Source of the DNA: Epiperipatus broadwayi
Taxonomy: Eukaryota > Onychophora > Udeonychophora > Euonychophora > Peripatidae
Reading direction: 5' to 3'
Length of the DNA: 64,000 nucleotides
NCBI GenBank assembly: GCA_028023455.1
Contig: JAQFVV010012498.1
Coordinates: 2,947,001-3,011,000 of the forward strand
Shown here: positions 50,765 through 61,514 of the stretch, one piece after another
Numbering within the stretch: position 1 is the stretch's first letter
How the letters are laid out: each line of letters opens with the position of its first letter
The notes under the pieces: model-generated
Told to the model about the DNA's origin: nothing
The model's input: the letters and a program-made list of their open reading frames with translations, nothing else
The model's database searches: none
Position numbers and translations under genes: made by a program

Positions 50765-51105
50765 AATGCTTTCTACTTATATATATAAGGGACTTTAACT
50801 CAGACTTTCAAATTATCCAATCCATCTTATACATATGATACGCACGACTACATACATGTGAAAAATAAAAGATCTCCAATATAATATTTCATGCTGAACC
50901 AGCTCTCATTAGTTGGTCAAGATCACCATCTCCAACACATATATACAAGCATTGCTCAGTTTATATTAAGAATAGAAAATCATCACACTTTAATTGACAA
51001 AGTTCAATATTCTCCACTCTCCAACTTTTCAGTCATCCATATCATTAAAGATCTGAAGATGGAATTCTCAAATTCCTTGTTGATGCAAATATTATTGTAA
51101 TACCC
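50765..51105 (-). mobile_element. Family C repeat, copy C2 (minus)
   Basis: Minus-strand unit with the tRNA-like segment at about 50784-50860, the hammerhead at 50876-50916 and the upstream block at 50990-51105. It faces copy C3 on the plus strand, forming an inverted pair about the region 51105-51160. Confidence 0.75.
50876..50916 (-). ncRNA. Hammerhead ribozyme C2, core-mutated
   Basis: Minus-strand CCAA, CUAAUGA (G5 changed to A), stem II GAGCU-GGUUC-AGCAU, GAA, a shortened stem III segment AUAUUAU, A17, UUGG. Loss of G5, a catalytic-core base, should inactivate it. Confidence 0.65.
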
Positions 51106-51119
51106 ATGTTGAACCCAAG

Positions 51120-51359
51120 TCAATATGACTTCTCACACATAGAATCTTAATATGTTCATTTAATTAGATAAAAAGGTGTTTTGAGCTTTTCATCCTTGGA
51201 TTTTCAATGATATGGATGACTAAAGAGTTGGAGAGTGGAAAATATTGAAGCTTGTCCACAAAGTTTAAACATTTGTTGTTTTAGTTTAAACTCAGCACTG
51301 ATTGCATATATGTGGTGGAGATGGTGATCTGGACTAATTGATGAGTGTCATTTCAGCAC

Positions 51360-51406
<47 letters not shown>

Positions 51407-51530
51407 TTTATCTTTTTCAAATATATGTGATCATTGTATCAGTTATATAAGATGGTTTGAATAACTGTGGGGAGTTTGAAAGTCTGAGTTCTAATCCCTC
51501 ATAATTACATTAAGCTTAGTACCAAAAATA
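51120..51530 (+). mobile_element. Family C repeat, copy C3 (plus)
   Basis: Contains GGTGATCTGGACTAATTGA (hammerhead region 51331-51360, with C3 changed and GAA lost where a (TA)n tract begins at 51361) and, after the tract, the tRNA-like end GAGTTCTAATCC. The (TA)n tract has replaced the 3' half of the ribozyme. Confidence 0.7.
51361..51404. repeat. (TA)n microsatellite inside family C copy C3
   Basis: A pure TA tract that starts exactly where the ribozyme's GAA strand and stem III (AUAUGUAU) should be. The AT-alternating stem III is a plausible seed. Confidence 0.9.
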
Positions 51531-51554
51531 TACATATATTTATTATATATTTAT

Positions 51555-51805
51555 CCTATATTCTTCCCATCCCTTTTCTGTATAATTAATTGGAAATATT
51601 AAGGTCCTATAAGTGAGAGGTCATATTGACTTAAGCTCAAATGGGTATTCCAATAATATTGGCCTCATTAAGGACTTTGAGCATTTTATTCTTACATTTT
51701 CAGTGATATGGATGGCTTAAAAGTTGGAGAGTAGAGAAGATTGAAGCTTGTTCATTAATGTTTTAAGATTTTCTATCTTAATATAAACTGAGCAGTGATT
51801 GTATA
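51555..51805 (+). mobile_element. Family C repeat, truncated copy C4
   Basis: Shares TATTAAGGTCCTATAAGTGA and the CTTAATATAAACTGAGCA block with the other copies, then ends in TA-rich sequence before the ribozyme. The PLE-B 3' end follows directly. Confidence 0.7.
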
Positions 51806-52153
51806 TATATACATATATATATGTTGAAACCAAAATTTTCACGGGTTGCATATATAAAAGGCATATTTTGCGGGTACATTCGTGTTAAAAAATTTTAATT
51901 ATTGATATTCCGACATTTTGACTTGTTCATACAAGTCATCCACTGGGTGGTAAAAGGTAGAAAAATGGTTGTAGAGGCGCTACAATCACCGATTTGAATA
52001 AACGTTAAAGTTCCAACAATAGTAAAAATGTTAAATTAAAAAAAATTTTTTTTTTTAAAAATCTTTCCAAATAGGAGGAAGTTTGCATGTATCATCTCGC
52101 TTATTGATACAATCTCGCCTTTTAATTATCTCAATGTATTCTATAATTTTGCA

Positions 52154-53065
52154 CTAGTGGAGATTATCACATCTGGATATGATCCTGGTACTAGAAAAAT
52201 CAATTGTATGACCTGAATCTATAGTATGGAATGAAAGTGCTGATGATGATGAATGTTGTTTAACTGCATTAGCATGCTCATCTCTCCTAACACTGATGCA
52301 GTGATTACTCATACCTATGTAAGAAGCTTTACAATTTTTACATGAGATTTGATAAACACCATGAGATTCAAGAGGAATTGAATCCTTAGGCTTGGTTATT
52401 ATATTGCTGATCTTTTGATGAGTCAAAAATGCTGTATCTATATTATATCATTTTAATATACATCCAATACTGTCTGTAGTTCTTTTTACATATGGAACAC
52501 AAATCCTAATAGCTGATTTATCATCTTTTTGTTTCCTATTTTGTCCATTTTGGGCTTGAAATAAGGCTTTATTTATACATTTCTAATTATAATTATTTGC
52601 TAAAAACACTATTAATATAATTTATTTTTTTCAGATGTGAATTATCTGAAAGGTTAATTGCTCTATTTAAAAGAGTTTCGGCTATAGAAACTGAGTTGTG
52701 TGATGATGAGAATGTAAATGTAAATATCTGTCCGTGTGTATTCTCTCTGTAAATCGAAAAAGATAAACTATTTGGTGTTCTGGAGAATAGAACATCAAGA
52801 AAAGGGAGTTTTCCATCAGACTCTGTCTCCATTGTAAATTTAATATGAGGATGCATATTATTTAAATGTAAGAAAAAATCATCCAATTTATTTTTTCCAT
52901 GTTGCCATATGACAAAAGTGTCATCTATGTATCTGAGACAAAGGAGAGGTTTTAAAAATGATGATTCTAAAGCATGAGTTTCTATATTTTCCATAAATAA
53001 ATCAGCTATTACTCCTGAGATAGGTGATCCCATAGGAGTACCAAAAACTTGTCTGTAATGCTGTC
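52154..53065 (-). pseudogene. PLE-B reverse transcriptase/GIY-YIG protein, broken
   Basis: From 53065 downward: RQVFGTPMGSPISGVIADLF, then the active site LRYIDDTFVIW with both aspartates intact, FTMETESDGKLPFLDVLF, and IYRENTHGQIF. After 52593 the frame changes and a stop appears near 52445. The C-terminal part then reads SHGVYQISCKNCKASYIGMS (GIY-YIG core), RRDEHANAVKQ and FHTIDSGHTIDF. About half of the protein is present; the RT N-terminus is lost at the palindrome centre. Confidence 0.9.
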
Positions 53066-53222
53066 CATTGGTACTCCTATGGGCTGACCTATCTCAGGAG
53101 TAATAGCTGATTTATTCATGGAAAATATGGAATCTCATGTTTTTAGAATCATCATCTTTAAAACCTTTCATTTGGCTCAGATACATTTTGTCATATGGCA
53201 ACATGGAAAAAATAAATTGGAT
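53066..53222 (+). pseudogene. PLE-B inverted RT fragment
   Basis: Reads GTPMG, a stop in place of S, PISGVIADLFMENMES, then degraded sequence and FVIWQHGKNKLD. It is an inverted, diverged copy of 52900-53065 and stops abruptly at 53222, where a family A unit begins. Confidence 0.85.
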
Positions 53223-53731
53223 GTTTGGAGGTCTTGGTAAAGCTCAATCTATTGATCATAAATACAAGTGATAGCACATATATAAAACTTGTTTTTGTTT
53301 TTCATAAATGAACCTTTGAAGTTTATTGCAATGATATGTATTGCAGAAGCTTTGGCTATGTGGTAAAACTGAACTGATATCAGACCCATATAGCTATTTG
53401 GCTTGATAAACTGAGTTTGAAGACATTTATATGTCTAAAAGATTCATGCTTGCAAACTGATAGAAACTTGTTGCATAAATGCTTGGAGTTAGTGTTTAGG
53501 TCTAGTTTCTAACTCCTATTCTTCACTGATGATAGCAAATCAGCTTGAAATCAGCTGATCTGAGGGTGGAGCCAATGAAAGAGACAGTGAATTTCTGACT
53601 CTGACGTTTATGTAAACAAAAATAGGCTTGTTTGGAGGTCTTGGTAAAGCTCCATCTATTGATCATAAATACAAGCGATAGCAAGTTTATGTATATAAAA
53701 TTTGTTTTTGTTTTTCATATATATATATATA
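53223..53731 (+). mobile_element. Family A retrozyme-like repeat, 1.25 units of 408 bp
   Basis: TTTGGAGGTCTTGGTAAAGC occurs at 53223 and 53631, offset 408 bp, so one full unit and the start of a second are present. The full unit has one hammerhead. It begins immediately after the PLE-B fragment and ends in (TA)n at about 53719. Confidence 0.8.
53521..53565 (+). ncRNA. Hammerhead ribozyme A5
   Basis: CUUCA (53521-53525), CUGAUGA (53526-53532), a lengthened stem II segment UAGC-AAAUC-AGCUU, GAA (53547-53549), palindromic stem III AUCAGCUGAU (53550-53559), C17 (53560), UGAGG closing stem I with one G-U. The core is intact. The stem III palindrome is 10 nt, against 8 nt in A1-A4. Confidence 0.8.
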
Positions 53732-53734
53732 ATG

Positions 53735-55383
53735 AGCTTGTATTTTTCTGCCAGCTCATAATCATACATATATATATATACACATATTTTGTAAAAATAA
53801 AATATAGACATTGTAATAAACTTATTTTATTAGAAATAAATAAACACATACTTTTCTATTAGCTCATATATGCATATATATATATTTGTTAAAATATAAA
53901 TATTTTATAATACATAATTTTAAAAATATAAATTAACACTTAATTTTAAAATGGAGTTTTAAGAAGTTAAAATAAATTAGATCAAGATCTTACATTTTTG
54001 ATAAAAGTTTGTCTTTTGTTTAGTTTTTTTTTTAAAAAAATTCTTAAAGATAGAAGGGAAAAGAAAGCAATTAATTCTATTGTTGGGGCTTTGACAGTGA
54101 AGGTATTTTTATGCTATCTATTACACTGACCAATTGGAATGTTTCTTTGGATTTTAAAATATGAAATAAAAGAAGAGAATATTAAAGGTGTGAACTGAAA
54201 CTTTAGAAAAAAAACTATAAATTATGGACTTTCCTTTTGTTCTAACTAATTGGATTTCTGCTGAGGTCAATATCTAATCTATAAGTTTCAATTCAGCTCA
54301 GACTTTTCAATATATATAAAAAAAACAAAACTGCAAAGCACAAGGAGAAAATGTTGAGTGGCTAGATCTAACAGAACTTTCCCTGCTGGGAACCTCTTTC
54401 TATTACCACATGGAAATGCTTTGTAAATGCCAGACATAGAGAGCTAGCCGAGGAGAATGGACTGGAAGAAGACATGGACAAACCATGAAAAATATAGAAT
54501 GAAATATTCCACCCACACAGGATCTACACTGATCGATCAGGGTAAATAGACTTTTTTTTTGTTATAATCTCAGAGACATTTGTGTAATAGATTTTAAAAA
54601 GTAAGAAAAGCCTTCACTTCAAATATCTCAAAGTTTCAGCAATAGAAAGGGGAGATATGTAATCTTTAAGTAGATGTATTTACTCATTCAAATTAATCCA
54701 CATTTTATTGTTTTTTATTATTTCATTTTTTTGGACATTCTATCAATTAAACTTACCTTTAGTTTCTATGATTGTTGTTCTTATAATGTATAGATAGGAA
54801 TAAGAAATTGTATACTCGATCTAAGGACAAGTAAAAATTTAAGATAAAGAGAATTAACATTAAAAAGAGGAGGTTTGAGTGCATTTGTTTTTAACAAACA
54901 CACTCTTATAGTAAGTCACCCTTGAGTTTACTCATAGTTATATACCATGATATTTGATGAAATATTGTATAATTGGTAAAGTGACGGTGCTTGTTCCTTT
55001 GAGAACGATACATGTTAATTCTTGATTAGAAAAGAAAAAGGATCGAGAGGGTTTGGTTAGACAAATGTGAGGGAAGGGAATAGTCAACAAATAGAATAAA
55101 GGTATAATAAATCTTTCAACAATATTTAAGCGTCGATCTGTTCTTTTTATTATTTATTATAATTAATTCTTATATTTCATTTTGTACTCTTTTGGTTCAT
55201 TAAAGAAAATTATTTTAAGGTTTGCGATTGGTGATTGCCATTCGTAAATAAATTAACCATTATTATAGAAAATTTATAATATGGTCTAGGCAGAAATGAT
55301 TAGTGGCGCCCTCGAGCGGCCACCATACATTGCAATCTCGTAAAATTTAAAAGCGTAACAAAATGTTTTGTTACAATATACTT
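53735..55383. other. AT-rich sequence with one GC-richer stretch
   Basis: No supported gene. 54330-54545 is less AT-rich and ends in CAGGGTAAAT, which resembles an exon end and splice donor, but there is no recognisable peptide. A CTCF-like motif at 55304-55321 is listed. Confidence 0.45.
55304..55321 (-). promoter_or_regulatory. CTCF-motif-like GC-rich site
   Basis: On the minus strand GGCCGCTCGAGGGCGCCA resembles the bilaterian CTCF consensus (GGCCACCAGGGGGCGCTA) at most positions, including the GGGCGC core. It is an isolated GC-rich patch in very AT-rich sequence. The other strand begins TGGCGCCC, so a primer-binding site of an LTR element is an alternative reading. Confidence 0.35.
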
Positions 55384-55384
55384 A

Positions 55385-55597
55385 TACATATATGTTGGAG
55401 ATGGTGATCTGGACAAATTGATGAGTACTAGTTCAGCACAAAATATGTATATTGGAGATTATTTAACTCTTTCACATGTATGTGCTCATGTGTATCAGTT
55501 GTATAACATGGATGGATAATTCTGGGAAGTTTGAAAATCTGAATTCAAGTCCCTTATAATTACATTAAGTTTAATATAGGTAATGTATATATATTTA
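55385..55597 (+). mobile_element. Family C repeat, copy C5
   Basis: GGAGATGGTGATCTGGAC leads into the hammerhead position (55414-55455): CAAA, UUGAUGA (C3 to U), GUACU-AGUUC-AGCAC, AAA (G12 to A), AUAUGUAU, A17, UUGG. The stems remain but two core bases are lost. The tRNA-like end follows as GAATTCAAGTCCC, then (TA)n from 55598. Confidence 0.75.
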
Positions 55598-55598
55598 C

Positions 55599-55640
<42 letters not shown>
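55598..55640. repeat. (TA)n microsatellite after family C copy C5
   Basis: TA tract flanked by TTTACCCATATA on the left and TATAGGTAAA on the right, an inverted pair around the tract. Confidence 0.9.
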
Positions 55641-55643
<3 letters not shown>

Positions 55644-58600
55644 TAAATATAAAACTCTTTTTTAAATAATATGCTGCACAGCAAAGACCTCTACAACATT
55701 TTCCACAAAAAATGATGATGATGTTATTTTCACATTTAGTCAACTGCCAAATAGTGAAAACTGAGTAACTATAAAATAATTTTAAAAAATCAGTGTTTAG
55801 TTATAAATTCTCAACTACTGAATCAATCTTCATATTTGTTTAAATCACAATTTTAGGTAATGTAAACAAATTTACTACCCATTACACCACAAGTCATATA
55901 TATTGTCTCTTATCTGAAGGCAAATTAATCAAGTAGCAATGGTACTAATATCTTATAATAAACATTTCATTATAGTTAGTGAAGATCTTAGTACTCTTAC
56001 TATTTGATTAAGTGTATTATATCCTTAAAGTTTTTTTTTCTAGTAATTTCATGCTTAGAGCTGTAAAGTAAAAAAAATAATTTCAGGTACAGATTATTGG
56101 TTTGATGCATAAAAATAGGTAGAGATACTATCTTCAGATATATGGATGATTATGACTAACCAAGAAGTTTCGGCTGTCTTTAAGAATAAAATGTTAATTT
56201 GTTATATAAAAATAAGTAGGGTTTTATACAAAGAATTCCCTCACGTTTATCTAAACTCTCTCATCCTTTATTTTTTCTATTTTGGCTTTCAGATATTTAA
56301 AATATAAGGCTCAATTGCTCATTTTCTACCACTAATTGTGATATTATGATTAATATGTGTGTAACTATACTTTAATTTTTAATTATATATATGGAACAAA
56401 TTTAATTCTAATGTTTTCTTTATGCTTTTTCTTTTCTTTTTTTAGAAAAAAAAATTGATAATGAAAATGAATTAATAGGTTATATTTATTAGACTGAAAA
56501 TCTTTAATTATGAACTTTCAAGAGACAATAATGTCTATAATTTATTTTGTAACTAGACTTGGGATAACGTATTTTCAAAGAAAGTTTCTGATCAAAAATA
56601 ATGATTTTGATAATATTATTATTATATCCATAAATTTATGTGTATACAATTATGTTGTTTGAATTATTATAATTTATCAAAGAATATATAAAATTTACAT
56701 GCAAACAGATTTTTATTCTGAATTTAATTTCAAAAATTGTATTTAAAGACTGATACAGAAGATGTATTATTGATACAAACTGTTGCTAAAATTCAAAATT
56801 CAAAATATTAAAAAATGTATTATTTAGGTAATATTTTTAAAAAAAATCTATTTGTATTTTAAAATATTTGAAAATGAAAACACTTTACTTTAAAGTATCA
56901 TATATACACTAGCAGCAATTGTCAGTAAACATTTATTTCAATGTTTATAAAGCTATTATATTTCAATGATGAGGAAAAACAGTTTAAGTTATAAGTTAAT
57001 AACAAGTTAATTATCATCAATAAATGAGTTCAATGTCTAAAATGCATATATCCTAAAATAATATTAATTTTAAAGTTAAATCTGTGTACAAATAATATAT
57101 ATGTGAGTATAATAGTACCACTATTTTGCATTTAAGTAAATGATAATACTTATCATCATTATTAAAATGTACCAGAGGCAAGAAGAAAATATATTATTTA
57201 TTATATCATTGTTTATTAAGGCTTGGAATCATTTTACAAATTTTAAAATAATTTAAATTCTCATGTCTTTGCTCAATACCTACTTATGTAATCACAATGT
57301 CATAAAACAGATATATTTTCAACAGTGATGTCATTCATTCAAAAACAGTTTTAACAATCACTTTTTGGGGCTTTTCAAAAGCATTAATTGTTGTGGTGAT
57401 GATCCACTTGCTTCACTGCTTACCATCATCAACAATATTTTTAACATTAAGCACATTGCTAATCAATTTAACGTGAGCTAATTATGAGACACAAATAGGA
57501 CTATAGTAACCTGTTCACAGTAAGTCTTCAGATTTCATCTGATTAATAAAATATATCTCTACATCTAAAAATCATTTTTTTATTTTCACTGTAGCTCTGT
57601 CCAGTGTTAGTCTCTAAGAATGCTTTGACTACTTGATCTTTATTATTTAACTAACATTCAAAACAATTTCACTATAAATTTTCATCAACAAGTACTTTTT
57701 AAAATCAAAAATGTAGCTTTTTTCCTTTTTAAGTAATTATTAGTGGTTTTTTTTTTTTTCAACGTTGCAAATAATATACTTTCTCCTGTTGGAAAAAAAA
57801 AATGTCTTAATACACTTTATTTTTAATTTTGATCTAACATAAAAAAATCTCTCAATATTATTAAAAATTAAATCTACTATTTGCATTGAAAATAATGAAA
57901 TAGATTATAAATATAAATTTTGTGAAATGGATTTAATAACTTTACTCATTCAAATTTTGTTTTAAAAATAGAGACTCTTCATTTATTCATATAAAGACCA
58001 ACTATTGAGAACCATCCCCTATAGGTAATGCTATTACTGAGATAAGTAATTTATTCTCTAATAATACAATCGGCCTTAGGTAATATTTTTTCATTTACAT
58101 GTTTAAATTGCATCCAAGAATGTTTTCACAAAGGTTATAAAGAATCAATAAGAAAAAATAATATCCAATCTCAAAGCATTATAAAAACTAACACAAGGTA
58201 GAAAAATTAATCACACGTGAACAAAATAATTTCTATTATCATCATTAATGACATTGAAAGATATATTTAAAAATAAATAATTAAAATAAAATACATAGAG
58301 ATATAAAAATGCATAGAAGACGTCTGAAATAATCCATAAAACTAGATAATAGAGATAGATTGGTAGATAGATAGGGAAATAGATAGATAGATCGGTTCTT
58401 ATAAGACATCGAGATAGATATCTAAGATAAACAGATAAATAAATAAATATTACACTCACATATACATAAATTAGTAATCAATGTCTGTATTCCAATTATT
58501 AACAATTATATATAATTCTTCGAAAAACAATACAATAATTAATACAGTAAATAATATTTTAAAAACAAATATCTACTATAATTTAATAGAAGTACTTTGG

Positions 58601-59394
58601 ACTATCTAAGTAGTCATTATCAACTATATTCAAATTCAGTTATAAAAAAAACCCATATATATATATATATGGCAGAAAGGTTGATAGATAAATAAAAAAT
58701 CGACCAATAAATTGATAGATAGATACGTAGATGAACAGAAAGTCAGACAGATAGATAATTAGCTGAATAGATGATAGCTTAGTAGATGGATAGATGAATT
58801 AATAAATATAATATGTGAAATCTACTTTCACAGATAAAATCAAACGAAATTACTTGCATTTAAAGTACAAATGTGGTTGTAATTTAAATTTACGGCTGAC
58901 AAGAATTAAACAGTATTAATTTTAATGAACATTAATGATCTAGATCGGTTAAATTTTAAATGAAACATTAAGAGTAAGTTATCGTTTCAAATTAACATAG
59001 TTACCATATCTTAAAATGTATATATATATATATATGTTAAAGACAGGTTTGTGCATTTTTATTAAAAGTATGATTATTTTGCATTGCTTTTAACACACAA
59101 TACATTTATGCATATAAAGGTATTTTTATAAATGTGTTATCATTTGATTTGCTCTATATTCATAAATTAAAATGATGGCAGATATATATCAATGAATCAC
59201 AAAGCTTACAAAGATATTTTGATATACACAATTCTTTTTTTTAATAGCAGACACTGATAGTTACATAAAAAGTATTAACTAAGAACTAGCAATAGTTATA
59301 TAGAACAAATTAGTAAACGTTTTTTAAATGTTTTTTTGTTTCTGCTTTTTAATATACACAATTAAGATTGAAATTTTGATTTCCTTAGTATCAC
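55641..59394. other. AT-rich sequence without recognisable genes
   Basis: No supported gene. GATA/TAGA-type tetranucleotide repeats occur at about 58345-58445 and 58680-58795. A short TA tract is at 58655-58671. Confidence 0.55.
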
Positions 59395-59713
59395 GAATAC
59401 CATGGCACTAACGTGGGCTTTGAACGTTTCCATCATCAGATTTTCAATGAAATGGAAGGCAGAAGTTGTGAGTTGGAGTAGTTTGAAGCCTGTCCATTAA
59501 AGTATGAAGATTGGTTATATTAATATAAAGCTGAGCACTGATTGTATATATGTGTGGAGATGGTAATCTGAACCAAATGTTGAGCTCTGGTTTAGCACGA
59601 AATATGTATATTGGTGATTATTTATTTTTTCAACATGTGTGCGATCAGGTGGGTCAGCAATATGAGATGGCAAGGAGAGTTGAGGGTCATGTGGAAGTCT
59701 GAGTTCGAATCCA

Positions 59714-59716
<3 letters not shown>
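59395..59716 (+). mobile_element. Family C repeat, copy C6 with best-preserved tRNA-like module
   Basis: The unit runs from about 59410 through the hammerhead position at 59573-59614 to the tRNA-like end. The hammerhead has CCAA, AUGUUGA (C3 and A6 changed), GCUCUGGUUUAGCAC, GAA, AUAUGUAU, A17 and UUGG. It ends at a long (TA)n tract. The ribozyme is dead but all flanking strands are present. Confidence 0.75.
59650..59712 (+). ncRNA. tRNA-like pol III module of family C, copy C6
   Basis: A-box-like TGGGTCAGCAAT (59650-59661) and B-box-like GAGTTCGAATCC (59701-59712) lie 39 bp apart. The B-box core GTTCGAATCC is perfect. No acceptor stem is seen. Together with the hammerhead upstream this matches the plan of schistosome Sm-alpha repeats (pol III promoter plus ribozyme). 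Confidence 0.55.

Positions 59717-59769
<53 letters not shown>
59717..59769. repeat. (TA)n microsatellite after family C copy C6
   Basis: Pure TA tract starting at the end of the tRNA-like module. Confidence 0.95.
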
Positions 59770-59772
<3 letters not shown>

Positions 59773-60254
59773 GGTTTTAGCCTGTATAGTGTATTAATTT
59801 ATTTAATTAAATGGGATGACATATTTTTCAGAATAGTTTTTATTTATTTTCTTTATGAATGAAAGATCATTGTATTTCTTCTACACATTCAGTAGACAGC
59901 TTTATTTTTATATTATCCAATCTAATCTCTTAAAATTTAAACACTTGAATGTTTAAACGTTGTACTTTCAGTTAATATAGAAGCATAAATTTGCAGTTAA
60001 ATTGTTGTAATGATAAATGAGCTGGGTATTTGATTTGAACTTTAATTACTTATTAATTTATGTTTTTGACTTTATTAATTTATTTAAGTATATTATTTAA
60101 TAATTAATTTTTCTTAGATGTTTTATGTTAGAGCTGTGTAGAAAATTGTTAAAATATTGCCTCAATTAGGTTGTCATTTAATCAACTACAATGAGAATTA
60201 ATTCATTATTAATGCAAAAAGCCAGAGTTTTTATATCCAATGTTAGCGTTGGTA
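59770..60254. other. AT-rich sequence, nothing recognised
   Basis: No supported feature. Confidence 0.6.
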
Positions 60255-60259
60255 AGGGT

Positions 60260-60294
<35 letters not shown>

Positions 60295-61440
60295 AAGATT
60301 TTCATGGGCTACAGATATAAATGCATTATTATCCAGGTATATCTGTCTATAATTTATTATAAAAAATATATAAAAATATATATGTAAATCAAAATTTCGA
60401 TTATGCTACACTGATCATTAACTAAGTAATAAATATTATAAAATAATTGTAGAGGCAATGTAAACCCTGATATATAACAATAATGTACACTCTACAAATA
60501 GAAAACAGAAATAATAAATATAAAAAAAATATTTAGATTTGAGTTTTTTAAAAAAAATCTTTTCAAGTAAAAGATAGTTTGTATGTATCATCATATTTAT
60601 TAATACAATCTGGCCTTTTAAAAATCTTAATGGCTTCTTTGATCTGTCATTGTTAGAAATTGTCACATCTGAATAGCACTGAGATATAATAATAATGATG
60701 ATGATAAGTGTTTTAGCTGCATTAATATGCTAATCTATTCTAGTAGTGACGTGATGATTGCTAATACCTATATAAGAAGCTTTAGAAATGTTACATAATA
60801 TTAACTCCATGGGCTTGATAGTGATATGTGCTGTCTTTATATTATAATGTCTTAGAATATGTCCAATAATGTCTGTTATTCCATTTATATAAGAAATATA
60901 GAACTTTAATAATTGTTTCTTCTTTTGATTGTTTAAATTTGAATTAAAGTTTAATGGTATTGTTTTGTTAATGTAGCCTTTAGCTAATAAGACATTGATT
61001 GTATGATTTATTTTATATTCAAGATTTGATTTATCTAAAAAAAAATGTTAATAGTTGATGTGAAAAGAATTTTTTACAGAAATGATTTGAACTGGATGAT
61101 GGTGTGATGAAACTTTTAGATGTCTATCAATATATGTAGATTTTCTGAAAATTGAAAAAGGTAAAAGGTTATTCATTTTCTTGCTGACAAATATATAGAG
61201 AAGAGGAAGTTTTCTATCAGATTTTGTTTCCATTGTAAATTTAATATTAGGATATATATTGTTTATATGTGTGAAAAAGGCATACAATTTGTCTTTACCA
61301 TGTTGCCAGATGATAAACATATCATTTATGTATCTGAGACAAATGAGAGGTTTTAAGGATGCTGAATCTAAAGCAGGAATTTGTATATATTTCATGAATA
61401 TATTGATGAGCCTATCAGAGTAGCAAAATGTTCTTATAAT
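60255..61440 (-). mobile_element. PLE-C minus copy (inverted pair with 61515-63050)
   Basis: The 3' end lies near 60290 (ATTGAAGATTTTCATGGG, the same terminus type as PLE-B), next to (TA)n at 60263-60291. The GIY-YIG remnant is at about 60650-60830 and the RT remnant at 61048-61440. It belongs to the PLE-B lineage by its 3' end and its protein. Confidence 0.8.
60590..61440 (-). pseudogene. PLE-C reverse transcriptase/GIY-YIG protein, minus copy, dead
   Basis: The RT part reads ICLRYINDMFIIWQHGKDKL; the first active-site aspartate is asparagine (YIND). Then come FTMETKSDRKLPLLYIFV and IFRKSTYIDRH. After a frame break the GIY-YIG part near 60720-60800 reads ISKASYIGISNHHVTTRID. Several stops follow. 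Confidence 0.8.
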
Positions 61441-61514
61441 TCTTGTATTAAAAGTTAATGTTTAGTTAATAGTAAATTAACAATAAAATAGTAATATAAA
61501 CGTTTCAATTGACA

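Larger units (their letters stand above)
51820..53222. mobile_element. PLE-B: Penelope-like element with an inverted partial copy
   Basis: The minus-strand element runs from its RT domain at about 53065 to a 3' end near 51825 (TTGAAACCAAAATTTTCACG). From 53066 to 53222 part of the RT domain runs inverted on the plus strand, so this is again a head-to-head pair centred near 53060. The 5' parts are missing on both sides. The 3' region contains AGUGGAUGA-CUUGU...ACAAG-UCAAAAUGUC, a decayed hammerhead-like motif. Confidence 0.85.

Noticed and set aside
53632-53862. 76-codon ORF at the end of the family A unit
   Set aside because: Starts inside the repeat and runs through (TA)n; no motif.
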